Made by a program: the position numbers and the translations under genes. Source: Parietichytrium sp. I65-24A (lineage: Eukaryota > Sar > Bigyra > Thraustochytrida > Thraustochytriidae). Taken from it: a DNA stretch of 64,000 nucleotides. Under the pieces are notes generated by a model. That model was not told the DNA's origin. It did not search any database and worked only from the letters and a program-made list of their open reading frames with translations. Positions 54,612 to 64,000 of this stretch are shown here, piece by piece. Where the stretch lies: positions 72,390-136,389 of the forward strand of contig BLSF01000077.1 of NCBI GenBank assembly GCA_012862575.1, read 5' to 3'. Within the stretch, counting starts at the first letter, position 1. Each line of letters starts with the position of its first letter.

Positions 54612-57600
54612 ATGTCGGCAATGGATGAGCTGGAGCGCTTGGCTGTAGTTGCGAAGGTAACTCGCGAGCTCGAATCCCGACTAGGTCTGGGAGACGCTGT
54701 ATTGGCGGAGTTTCTCGTCTTCACGGCTCGCGAATGCAACTCTGCTGGCGAGTTTGTCAAAAAGCTACAGGAGCAGGATGATTCTTTTCCCGTGCAATTG
54801 GCCCAAGACATCTATCAGGAGGCGAACGGCGGAGCAAACGCGGTGGCGAAAAACCTTACTGCGGACGGCCCGAACGCCAATCACGGAGCAGATTCTGGAG
54901 ACACAGAGTCAGCACGGTTTCCCGGTCTTGCAATGAAAAACGCGGGGAAAGAAGACGCTGGGGAGAGGGCCGAGTCTTTAACGGAACGCAAGCTGAGGAT
55001 GCTGCGCGAGAAACTAGAGTCAGAGAAGCGATCTGGAGGGAGTTCGCATGCGCCAATGTCTATGAAAAGACCGCGTGAAGTGGTGGAGTCGCAACCACTC
55101 GAGGGGAAGATTTACGAGGGCGTGGTTGCAAACGTGGTAGATTACGGCTGCTTTGTCGATCTTGACGGATTCCGTGATCCAAAGAGCAGGAATGGTAAAG
55201 TGTCTGGCTTGTTGCACAAAAATGAGCTCGCTAGTAACTTGGGCTCGAGGCATCCCAAAGACGTTGTCCATCGCGGAATGAAGGTTTTCGTCAAGGTGAC
55301 GCGAGCTGGCTCTCAAATTCGCCTGTCCATGCGGGATGTAGATCAAAGAACTGGTCACGCTGTCAGCAGCAGATACGACCAAGTAGGGTCTTACTCATCA
55401 ACTGTGTCGGGAAGCACCTCGCAGTATTCTGGACGAGCTGGTGGAGCGAATGGCAGCTCAAATGGCCGCAAAAAGCTTCAACGAACTGAAGAAGAGTTGT
55501 GGGCAAACAATCAACTTATCAACAGTGGTATCCTACCCGTAGAGTCGTACCCAACCTTTGATGAAGAGGAAGGGCTGCTCGGCTACGAAGAAACGGAAGA
55601 AGCCATGGAGATCGAGAAACAAGATGAAGAGCCAGCGTTTTTGAGAGGTCAGACAGAGCTTTCCACGGAGCTCACGCAAGTGAAAATCACTAGAAACCCT
55701 GAAGGCTCGCTGCAACGCGCCGCTACAACCCAAGCGCAACTCACTAAAGAGAGGAGAGAGTTGCGCGCGATGCAGGAGCAACAGATGATAGACTCCATTC
55801 CCAAGAATCTCAACAGGCCCTGGCACGATCCAATGTCCGATGCCAAAGAGCGTAGTCTGGCTGCAGAGATTCGCGGCTTTGGGCTTCCGGGGTACGAGAT
55901 GCCAGAGTGGAAAAAGCAGTCTATGGGAAACTCAGCTGGCTTTGGAATGGTTAGCAGCAAGTCAATTCAAGAGCAACGCGAGAACCTGCCCATTTACAAA
56001 CTCAAAGAGCCACTCCTCAAGGCATTTATGGAGAATCAAATTCTCGTTGTAATTGGTGAAACTGGCTCTGGAAAGTCAACCCAAATGACCCAATACCTTG
56101 GCGAGATCGGATTCGCAGACCGTGGGATGATTGGGTGCACCCAGCCCCGCCGCGTGGCTGCAATGTCCGTAGCAAAGCGTGTGGCGGAGGAATACGGCTG
56201 TCAGGTTGGGCAAGAAGTGGGTTACACCATCCGCTTCGAGGACTGCACCGGCCCAGAAACTAAAGTGAAGTACATGACTGATGGGATGCTTATGCGCGAG
56301 ATTCTGATTGACAGCGAGCTGAAAAGATACTCTTGCATCATCTTGGATGAAGCCCATGAGCGCACAATTCACACCGACGTGTTGTTCGCGCTGCTTAAAG
56401 GTTTACTAAAGCGCCGCAAGGACTTTCATCTCATCGTGACGAGTGCCACCTTGGACGCAGACAAGTTTTCTGCTTACTTTTATAGCTGCCCCATCTTTAC
56501 CATTCCTGGGAGAACGTATCCAGTTGAGATCATGTACACCAAGGAGCCGGAGTCAGATTACCTTGACGCGTCGCTTGTGACCGCCATGGAAATTCACCTG
56601 AACGAGCCCGCTGGGGACATTCTGTTGTTTCTCACAGGACAAGAGGAGATCGACACGGCCTGTGAGATTTTGTATTCTCGGATGAAAGCACTAGGCTCCA
56701 AGGCGCCAGAGCTAATTATTCTCCCGGCATACGGAGCACTTCCCTCAGAGATGCAAAGTCGTATCTTTGAGCCTGCTCCACCAGGCGCTCGCAAGATTGT
56801 CATCGCAACAAACATCGCCGAAGCCTCTATCACCTTGGACGGGGTATATTACGTTATTGACCCTGGCATGGCCAAGCAAAGTGTTTACAATGCAAAGATG
56901 GGAATGGATTCCTTGGTCGTCGTTCCGATATCTCAGGCATCTGCAAGGCAGAGGGCAGGTCGCGCAGGTCGCACAGGGCCAGGAAAGTGCTATCGTCTGT
57001 ACACCGAGATGGCGTTCAAGACCGAAATGCTTCCTACGTCCGTGCCGGAGATTCAGCGGACGAATCTCGCCAATGTCGTGCTACAACTTAAAGCGATGGG
57101 AATCAATGACCTGCTCAACTTTGATTTCATGGACATGCCCCCGACTCAGACTCTTGTCGCGGCTATGGAAGGTCTGTATGCGCTCGGCGCACTGGATGAG
57201 GAAGGCCTTCTCACCAGGATCGGTCGAAAGCTTGCAAACTTCCCCCTGGATCCTATTCTCTCCAAAACACTTGTTGCCGGGGTTGAGCTGGGGTGTGCCG
57301 AAGAAGTCGTTACTGTAGTTGCAATGCTTAGTGTGGAAAACATCTTTTACCGTCCCAAGGAGAAGCAAGGACAGGCCGATCAAAAGAAAGCCCGGTTTTC
57401 GCAACCGGAAGGAGACCACCTGACGCTTTTGAACGTTTACAACCGGTATAAAGATAACCATGGCTCCACAGCCTGGTGCAACGAGAACTTTATTCAGCAC
57501 AGATCAATCAAGCGAGCGCAGGACATCCGAAAGCAGCTTGTTTCCATCTTGGAACGATACAAGATGCCAATCGAGTCATGCGGACGCAACTTCAAGGTTG

Positions 57601-57950
57601 TGCAGATGGCAATCGCGAGTGGGTTTTTCACCCATGTCGCGAAGCGCGACCCTCAAGAAGGTTATCGCACGATTGTCGAGGGAACCCCGGTGTACATCCA
57701 CCCAGGCTCCGCTCTATTTCAACGCAACCCCGAATATGTTCTCTACCATGAGTTGGTGATGACCACCAAAGAGTACATGCGCAACGTCATGGTTGTGGAC
57801 CCTCGCTGGCTATTGGAGGTTGCCCCCGCGTTCTTCAAAAAATCCGATCCCAACAAGCTTAACAAGCGCAAAAAGATGGAGAAAATCGAACCCATGCATG
57901 ACATGCGTCATCCAAAAGATGCTTGGCGACTCTCGAAACGCAAGGGTTGA
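54612..57950 (+). CDS. Prp22/DHX8-type DEAH-box splicing helicase
   Basis: 1112 residues in one exon from ATG 54612; the TTG upstream (54558) is not used. An N-terminal helical region is followed by an S1 RNA-binding domain (about 163-245, [19 protein letters not shown] ... [10 protein letters not shown]). The DEAH helicase core has GETGSGKST (about 482-490), [22 protein letters not shown], the [12 protein letters not shown] motif VI, then the winged-helix, ratchet and OB-fold region. The S1 domain identifies Prp22 (DHX8), which releases spliced mRNA from the spliceosome. Its tail ends [12 protein letters not shown], like family members. It agrees with the presence of introns in this genome. 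Confidence 0.96.
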   Translation: MSAMDELERLAVVAKVTRELESRLGLGDAVLAEFLVFTARECNSAGEFVKKLQEQDDSFPVQLAQDIYQEANGGANAVAKNLTADGPNANHGADSGDTESARFPGLAMKNAGKEDAGERAESLTERKLRMLREKLESEKRSGGSSHAPMSMKRPREVVESQPLEGKIYEGVVANVVDYGCFVDLDGFRDPKSRNGKVSGLLHKNELASNLGSRHPKDVVHRGMKVFVKVTRAGSQIRLSMRDVDQRTGHAVSSRYDQVGSYSSTVSGSTSQYSGRAGGANGSSNGRKKLQRTEEELWANNQLINSGILPVESYPTFDEEEGLLGYEETEEAMEIEKQDEEPAFLRGQTELSTELTQVKITRNPEGSLQRAATTQAQLTKERRELRAMQEQQMIDSIPKNLNRPWHDPMSDAKERSLAAEIRGFGLPGYEMPEWKKQSMGNSAGFGMVSSKSIQEQRENLPIYKLKEPLLKAFMENQILVVIGETGSGKSTQMTQYLGEIGFADRGMIGCTQPRRVAAMSVAKRVAEEYGCQVGQEVGYTIRFEDCTGPETKVKYMTDGMLMREILIDSELKRYSCIILDEAHERTIHTDVLFALLKGLLKRRKDFHLIVTSATLDADKFSAYFYSCPIFTIPGRTYPVEIMYTKEPESDYLDASLVTAMEIHLNEPAGDILLFLTGQEEIDTACEILYSRMKALGSKAPELIILPAYGALPSEMQSRIFEPAPPGARKIVIATNIAEASITLDGVYYVIDPGMAKQSVYNAKMGMDSLVVVPISQASARQRAGRAGRTGPGKCYRLYTEMAFKTEMLPTSVPEIQRTNLANVVLQLKAMGINDLLNFDFMDMPPTQTLVAAMEGLYALGALDEEGLLTRIGRKLANFPLDPILSKTLVAGVELGCAEEVVTVVAMLSVENIFYRPKEKQGQADQKKARFSQPEGDHLTLLNVYNRYKDNHGSTAWCNENFIQHRSIKRAQDIRKQLVSILERYKMPIESCGRNFKVVQMAIASGFFTHVAKRDPQEGYRTIVEGTPVYIHPGSALFQRNPEYVLYHELVMTTKEYMRNVMVVDPRWLLEVAPAFFKKSDPNKLNKRKKMEKIEPMHDMRHPKDAWRLSKRKG

Positions 57951-58595
57951 TCTCATCACAAGCTAGCTAGGAACCAGTCCATCTCACCCGTGAACTCTGC
58001 ATGTTTTCGAGTTGCGCTCAGAAACTTAGAAAATATGAATGGCGCTTTACGTCGAATCTGATAACCAAAATATTTTCATTGTAAATTTCGAATGAAATTA
58101 AAGAAAAAACGATTTCTTTAAATGCAGTTGTTTTCTAGCTCTCACCTCGCGCGGATGGGTGAGTGATTACCACGTCTCCTTCCCGCATCAAAGGCATTCA
58201 TAAGCATAGGCAACTTCCGCTGCATTTGCGGCAAAACATAATCCTATTTAAAGAAAACTCCGAATAACAATAATTTAACCCACACTATTGACCGGCGAAT
58301 CAAGTCCCAAGTCTCACACCCTCTCCTACCATGTACTTAAAAGCAAGATTATTTGAAAATATTTTATGAATTCAACGAAAAGGCGCCCTGTGCTCCCCCG
58401 GCCGACACTATCGCAGCCACCCGCTTTCATTGATAGAAGTTTTGTGAATGTTTGTGACGCACAAGATCACGAGTGTGAGCTGAGATGTGTGTAAGACAAC
58501 AGTCCTGCACTGCCGCGACTCACAGCGCACTCTGTTCCATCGTCCATCGTCCATTTTCCATATAACTTGCACGACTGCGCCGCTCCCTCTCTCTC

Positions 58596-58626
<31 letters not shown>

Positions 58627-58915
58627 CTCTTCCTGCAGTGCTCACGCTTGTGAGACGCACCAAGTGCACCGTGCCGCTCGCTAACCACGGAGCTCTGGTG
58701 CTCAGGTGCGGGTTTGGGTTTGTGCAAACTTGGAGTTTCAAAAAAGGAGAGACTAGTGACCCAGGTGGCCCTGGCGGAACATCTTTATCTTTTGGGCAGT
58801 GATTTCAAAGCAAGGGCAAAGGGCCCTCTTGTTGTCGCTGGAAGAGCAAGGCGGAGAATAGAGAGCGAGAGATCTTTGGAAGTCGTGGTTCGATTTGTTG
58901 GGAAAGATTGGCAGG
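57951..58915. other. Intergenic with TATC microsatellite
   Basis: (TATC)n with CT flanks at about 58585-58628. No gene is seen; a small plus frame at 58714-58941 overlaps the next gene. Confidence 0.6.
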
Positions 58916-60247
58916 ATGTTGGCCTCGAATGTATGCCGTAGAGCACTTGCGGCGGGGACAAGGAGTGGCCTGAGGTTCTCGTCTTCGCAAAGCGCGGTGA
59001 ATCGTGCGCTTCCAAGTACGTGGAAGCTCGGCGCGCTGGCATTTACTGGACTGGGAGTGCTTGCGGTTGGAGCTAGCGCAGCAAGGGCCGATGGCGAGCA
59101 GGGCAAACCCTCTGCAGAAAAGAAAAAAACAGTCATGACTTCTAGTTTCACCTACTTTAGCGCGAAAAAGCTCTCTGATCCGGACGATGTCAAGGTTTTC
59201 TCCGGAACTGGAAATCCCGAGTTGGCCAAAGATGTGGCCGAGTACCTCGGAGTGCGCCTCGGAGACGCGGACATTGGGCGATTCGCTGACGGAGAAGTAG
59301 CCATCAAGGTGAACGAGAATGTGCGTGGTAAGCATGTAATCTTGGTGCAAAGCTGCTGTCCGCCTGGACTTGACGACGGCTTTATTGAGCTCTTGCTTCT
59401 CGTCTCCACAATGAGGCGTTCTTCCGCCAAGACGATCACAGTTGTAATGCCCTACGTGCCGTACGCGCGCGCGGACACGAAGATCGACATGCGATCTCCC
59501 ATCGCTGCGCGGGACACGATGGAAATGCTATCAGTGATGGGCATGGACCGTCTTGTCGCCATCGACATGCACGCCGGTCAGCAACAGGGCTTCTTGGGCC
59601 CTGCCGTCCCTTCCGACAACATTTCTGCAATCAAGGTCGGTGCTCTCTACTTTGCGGAGATGAAAGACTTGAGCTCTTCAAACTTGGTAGTGGTTGCCCC
59701 AAATGCAAAGGCAGTTCCACGGACAAAGGACTTTTGGAACGTTCTTATCCAGCGCGGATTTCCTGAGGCTCGATTTGCAATGGCCCTCCGACAGCCTAAT
59801 CTGGAGCAGCAGAACCGCAAGACGAGGATGTTCAAGAGTGTCTCGCCAAAGAACCAATCAGCCCCGCAGACTTCATCCCATGGCTACACCGTGGGCCCTG
59901 AGTACGAGGTCGTTGGCGATGATCATATCCAAGGAAGCGATGCTATCATTGTCCAGGACATTATTGACGGCGCCGAATCTTTGTGCAAAGCTGCCAAAGC
60001 ACTAAAGGATGGCGGAGCTCGGCGCGTATTCGTATTCGCAACGCACGGGCTCTTTAGTGCGCAAGCTGTAGACCTCATTGACAACTCGTGTATCGACAAG
60101 GTTCTCGTCTCAAACACGGTAGCTTGCGGTAAGGCTGGCAGATCTGAGAAGATCGAGTGGATTTCTGTTGCCCCCCTTCTCGCCGAGACAATACGCCGTA
60201 TTTGTGAGAAGGAGTCTCTCTCTCCCCTATTCAAGCTGCCAGCATAA
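58916..60247 (+). CDS. Mitochondrially targeted PRPP synthetase-like protein, altered active site
   Basis: 443 residues from ATG 58916. The first 30 residues (MLASNVCRRALAAGTRSGLR) are basic and Arg-rich, like a mitochondrial presequence, followed by a hydrophobic stretch (about 38-55). The rest matches ribose-phosphate pyrophosphokinase: FSGTGNPELAKDVAEYLGV, FADGEVAIKVNENVRGK, YVPYARADTKIDMRSPIAARD and DMHAGQQQGF. Two expected catalytic features are changed: the PRPP-binding loop (normally DDMVDTAGT) reads VQDIIDGAESL (about 346-356), and the flexible-loop KRR region is not conserved (AMALRQPNLEQQ), with an insertion of about 45 residues. It may be an inactive, regulatory subunit like PRS-associated proteins, or a divergent enzyme. 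Genes with canonical motifs elsewhere would be needed for PRPP supply. Confidence 0.88.
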   Translation: MLASNVCRRALAAGTRSGLRFSSSQSAVNRALPSTWKLGALAFTGLGVLAVGASAARADGEQGKPSAEKKKTVMTSSFTYFSAKKLSDPDDVKVFSGTGNPELAKDVAEYLGVRLGDADIGRFADGEVAIKVNENVRGKHVILVQSCCPPGLDDGFIELLLLVSTMRRSSAKTITVVMPYVPYARADTKIDMRSPIAARDTMEMLSVMGMDRLVAIDMHAGQQQGFLGPAVPSDNISAIKVGALYFAEMKDLSSSNLVVVAPNAKAVPRTKDFWNVLIQRGFPEARFAMALRQPNLEQQNRKTRMFKSVSPKNQSAPQTSSHGYTVGPEYEVVGDDHIQGSDAIIVQDIIDGAESLCKAAKALKDGGARRVFVFATHGLFSAQAVDLIDNSCIDKVLVSNTVACGKAGRSEKIEWISVAPLLAETIRRICEKESLSPLFKLPA

Positions 60248-61875
60248 AATCCTTGTTTCCATCTTCTGTTTCTAGTGCATCCGACTGCATTCAAATTAGG
60301 ATAAAGGTCTACAACTTCTTGACCATTTTCTTCTTCACAATTCGGCAAATTGAAGTACGCCACCCAATTACACGAAATCACCATAAGCTCAAAATTGTGA
60401 TGGCCTGCGTCACAAGTAGCGGAGTCACCTTTAAAAAAATAGTTAAAATCCTGAGCTCGAGCGAGAATTGCGATCCTGAGCAACCCAAAGGCGGATCTAG
60501 ACAGGGCACCAATCGCAGCACAGTTGCAAGGCATGCAAGACCCTTCCTCTGCCAACATCTATGTTCGCATATTCGATTTCAGCTGACTGACAGCGAGTAA
60601 CATTCACTGTCACCATCAGAAAATAAGAACACCATCATTGCATCACCATTTCCTTCCTAGTAGGGCTTTACCGAATTGATAGTGTGATAGTGTAGGAACG
60701 GAATGGTATGGCATCTACATCACTTTGGAAACGACTAGAATTTGTCCGGTGAATGGATTTACAGGTTCACAGATTTTACTGTTTTTATACTGCTCTAAAA
60801 AATTAAAAATTGAACTTTGAACTTGGACTGTGAATCCACTGACAACACCGCGGCAGTGCCAGCACTATCAAGAAGAGCAATTTCGCTATTGTTTGGTCTT
60901 CGGAGCACAGTGAGTCGGGACGCTTGCAAATTCCAGAGCTCCCCGGGTTTGCGCCAAAGGAGGGATATGTGTTCTTACTGTCAAGCTGAATTAGACCTAG
61001 CTGAGAAATGACTGACAAGCCTGCCGTCGACGCTTGCTGCTGTGCTTTCCAACGCTGAAAGTGTGTCGTCCGTCAAGGGAGGAATCTGTCCGATGTTCAT
61101 TGAAGCCTCCTCAGAAGAATGCTAATTTTTAGACTTGAAGCTGCAGGAATTCGTACTGATGGTTGTCGAAGTATTAATTCGTAGCGCTGTTGTGCAGTGA
61201 CTCTTTTCACAGCAGAAGCTTGCTGCGCAACCAGGAGTTTGCATTTGCTGTGCAACCGGAATTCGGAAGTTTGCATTTGCAAGGTGTCTCTCAGGCGACA
61301 CTCCAATTAAAAAAATTCACGCTGCTACCTTTCGAATTCGGACCGTGAAATAACCGTACCCTGAGAGTGGCCATCCATCACGATTGCACGGTTGAAAAAC
61401 TGCAGAATTCAAAGAGCGTGATACAATACCTCCCGCCCTGTTCAACTTGAGTCTTAGACGGGAGAGAGAGAGATTGTATTAGTTGTACCAGGTTTGTCGG
61501 TTGAGATGCTAAGTTTTCCTTTCATGGCCCAGCTTGCGTGCTTTTGAGTCAATACTGTGGCAATAAATTGCCCTCTCACAGCGCATTCTCAGTATAGCAA
61601 GTCTTCCCGTGGACACGAGTAGAACTTCAGCCGGACCTCCGGCCGCCATTTCAAGCTACAGAAAAGCAGGCGATCCTATCAGATAGGTTGAACCTCGGTC
61701 CCAAGCTAGAAACAGACATCTATGCTCTCGGAATGTCAAGTGTGGTGCATTCACTGTGATTTTTGAGAGCGGATCTCCTGGGCAGCAAGAGCAGCGCGAA
61801 AGCTGCAGCTGCAGCCGCAGGCGAAGGGAGCAGCTATCTTGATTGGTCGAAGGCAGGACTCGCTTACGCGGCGAG
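60248..61875. other. Intergenic spacer
   Basis: No gene. A GACTGTGAAT word lies at 60836-60845. Short frames on both strands have no features. The last few hundred bases should contain the promoter of the multi-pass protein. Confidence 0.55.
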
Positions 61876-63934
61876 ATGTCTAAAAACGTCGAGCAAAAAG
61901 GTGAGAAGGCCGAGGACCGTGCCGAGACGAAGAATGTGGTGAAACCTGCGGCAGATCATACTGATGAGAGCGAGATTATCGACAAAAATGGTTTATCTAT
62001 TTTAAAACCTTTGCAAGGGGACCCTGACAAGCGGGATGTCATCCGCAGGGCTTTTATACAGACTCCAGAGCCGTTCGGTGGGCGCAAGAGGCTGATCTTT
62101 CGAGCGCAGAAGTTTTGGTGGAACTTGCTTCGCCTGTCATTGCTCTTACTCTCGGGAACGCATTTTTTGAGGACGTCGTGGACCGTGCAAAATTTGTTTA
62201 AAAGCGGGGCCAAGTATGCGGAGCAGTGGGCAGTCTACAGCGAAAAGTTTGCCAACCGAAATACCCGCGATACCCTGGCGTACTTGGATGGAGTGTCGCA
62301 ATTTGAAGACTTGAGCGAGAGAATGCAAGTGCTTCACCAGGCACAGCTCTCCGAAGACAGTACTTTCAATGGTGCCAACAAACACAGCGTCTACATGGAA
62401 CTTATGTCGACACTCCACTACAGCGGGAATAATCGTTGCAAAAAGATGCCAGGGGTCTACAAGCTCTCAAAGGAGTCGTGGAAGACTCAGTGGCTGGTGT
62501 ATATGGTCGAAGAGACAATGATGATCTCCACTGGTGTAAAGAGTTTCGAAGGGGATCAGCGCACGACTAGCTTAGATCCCTTGGGATTGCTCAAAGAAGG
62601 GTATTGGGTAACGAGGAAGTCAATTGACATTCGGACTTTGGGAGGCCTTGAGTCCATGGCCGCTCAGCTCGATTTAGACGAGCTCCCCGCGAATGCAACC
62701 GGCCTCAACGTGACTTTGTCTGGGAACCGATTCAACCTGAAGTCCACCTGCATTGGCTGCGAGGATGCTTCGGTGATGTTTACCTACTTCTGCGATCTCA
62801 ACGTTGACTTTGTGACCTTGGATGATTCAATAATGTTTACTATCAATAGCGCCGTGCCAGCAACCCACGAGGCACTGAACCAGCTCAACATCGGGCTGTC
62901 GATAGTCTGGACTTGGAGAATGACAGCAGGGGACTCCTTCCGAGCCCTCGCTCAGTGTATCATCTTGTACTACTTTGTGATGCTTCAAGGCTATGGCCTG
63001 CTGCCTAGTAAACTGATTTTCAACATGGACGAGAGCAAATCCCCCTCCTCGTCGACGCCCAGCTTCAGAAAAATGTTACGAAAGTGGAATCTTTTGCCTG
63101 AGCGCGTAGGTCTCGCGTATGATGGTGTGCAGCCGTACTTGTTTCAGCACAATTCTTGGGCTCTCATAGTCATCAATATGCTTGCCCTTGGTTCTGACTC
63201 GCTGACTACGATTGCATACATTAGGGAAACTGCCAACTATGCGCTTTACACAAAGGAATTCTGGCCAATATGTAAGTTACTCGTTGATTTTGTAGTCCCA
63301 GAGGAGATGAAAAGGAGTTTTTGCGATTCTGACCCGTTCCTCAATACTCAGACTGGATGTGCATCTACGGCCTCCGCTTTATGTGGTTCTACCTATTCAT
63401 GTTCAAGGGTGTGAAATACATTTGCGTGAAGCTTCACTTTGTTAGACTCTGTCGCTCGCTTACCTGCGTGTGGTACAATTACATGGTGGCGACACTGCTG
63501 TCTATGTTTTGGAGTGAGAGCTTGACGTTGAAGATCTACGGCTCCGAAGTAGAGTTTTCAGGGCAGCCAAGCGTTGCAGATATGATGAGTGTTGAGTTTC
63601 TCGGGAGCTTTTATGTCATTCGTCTCTTCCCTTACGCCCTGACGCTTATATTAGTCGGTTTTGGCGTGATGATCATGAACTTTATCTGGAACACGTACAC
63701 TTTACGAATTAGAAACTCGCTGGATAGTTTTCTGATTGAGAGCACCACCTGTAAGTCCGGCATCTTGACCCGCTCATTTGCGTTTTAGAGGGTTTTATTA
63801 TTTATCCTTCGGCAACCAGACATTTCTGACCGACTTCGACTTTCTATTTTCTACACAGGTGTGTGCGGGTCTCACGGGTTGCCAACTATTTATGACTCCG
63901 GAACTCAGAAAAAATACTACCTCGCTGATGCAGG
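61876..63934 (+). CDS. Multi-pass membrane protein, partial (5' exons)
   Basis: Exons 61876-63271, 63352-63751 and 63859-63934 join in frame; introns of 80 and 107 nt have GTAAGT donors, and a third donor GTAAGT follows at 63935, so the gene continues beyond the right edge. At least 624 residues are visible. The frame opens at a TTG (61843); ATG 61876 gives an N-terminal tail rich in charged residues. Hydrophobic segments lie at about 80-105 (FWWNLLRLSLLLLSGTHFL), at 350-385, and four or more after residue 440, in part spread across intron 1 (FYLFMFKGVKYICV, PYALTLILVGFGVMI). The loop at about 285-320 (SGNRFNLKSTCIGC) is Cys-bearing and could be lumenal. I do not recognise the family. Confidence 0.8.
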
Positions 63935-64000
63935 GTAAGTTGGAGTTACTTGCAACTGAGCGATTCTCAGATTACAGACTAACAAATTTGGGCTGTCCTG

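Overview
The window is nuclear DNA of a unicellular eukaryote. Evidence: spliceosomal GT-AG introns that rejoin conserved proteins (kinesin, Rab, a sulfotransferase, a multi-pass membrane protein), a Prp22-type splicing helicase, a Mediator-like subunit, a kinesin, and two 5S rRNA genes with TATA-like upstream boxes. Genes have none to a few short introns (about 68-160 nt), and spacers are lower in GC and rich in microsatellites. A beta-alpha fused nitrile hydratase and membrane-anchored PH/DysF/VASt proteins fit a protist, perhaps a stramenopile, but I cannot name the lineage with confidence.

Layout. 1-12.5 kb: a long coiled-coil protein with a RING-like tail (-), a kinesin (+), a PH-domain protein (-), and a large PH-IQ-DysF-PH-VASt-TM protein likely to act in lipid transfer (-). 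12.5-17.2 kb: repeat-rich DNA with a 1.95-kb tandem duplication carrying two identical copies of a small Cys-rich gene, with a single undetermined base at the seam. 17.3-29.4 kb: a MED11-like subunit (-), a Golgi-type sulfotransferase (+), the fused nitrile hydratase (-), a 1315-residue LRR protein (-), a C2H2 zinc-finger protein (-). 29.4-43.4 kb: about 14 kb in which I see no convincing gene, full of simple repeats. 43.4-44.3 kb: two 5S rRNA genes, an insertion between them, and a third orphan copy of the 5S upstream region. 44.3-48.6 kb: an OMS1-like methyltransferase (+), a Rab5-like GTPase (-), a coiled-coil protein (+). 49.3-51.5 kb: a second tandem duplication whose seams are also single Ns. 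52-64 kb: a secreted subtilisin-like protease (+), Prp22/DHX8 (+), a mitochondrially targeted PRPP-synthetase-like protein with altered catalytic motifs (+), and the 5' part of a multi-pass membrane protein that runs off the right edge (+).

There is no operon logic; genes are independent housekeeping and membrane-trafficking functions. The items most worth following are the self-contained cobalt-type nitrile hydratase fusion, the unusual lipid-transfer architecture, the apparently catalysis-deficient PRPP synthetase homologue, and the 5S locus, where two units give an occupied and an empty insertion site. Start codons were checked against the sequence, and several long reading frames that open at TTG or GTG were cut back to an ATG or extended with an inferred 5' exon.
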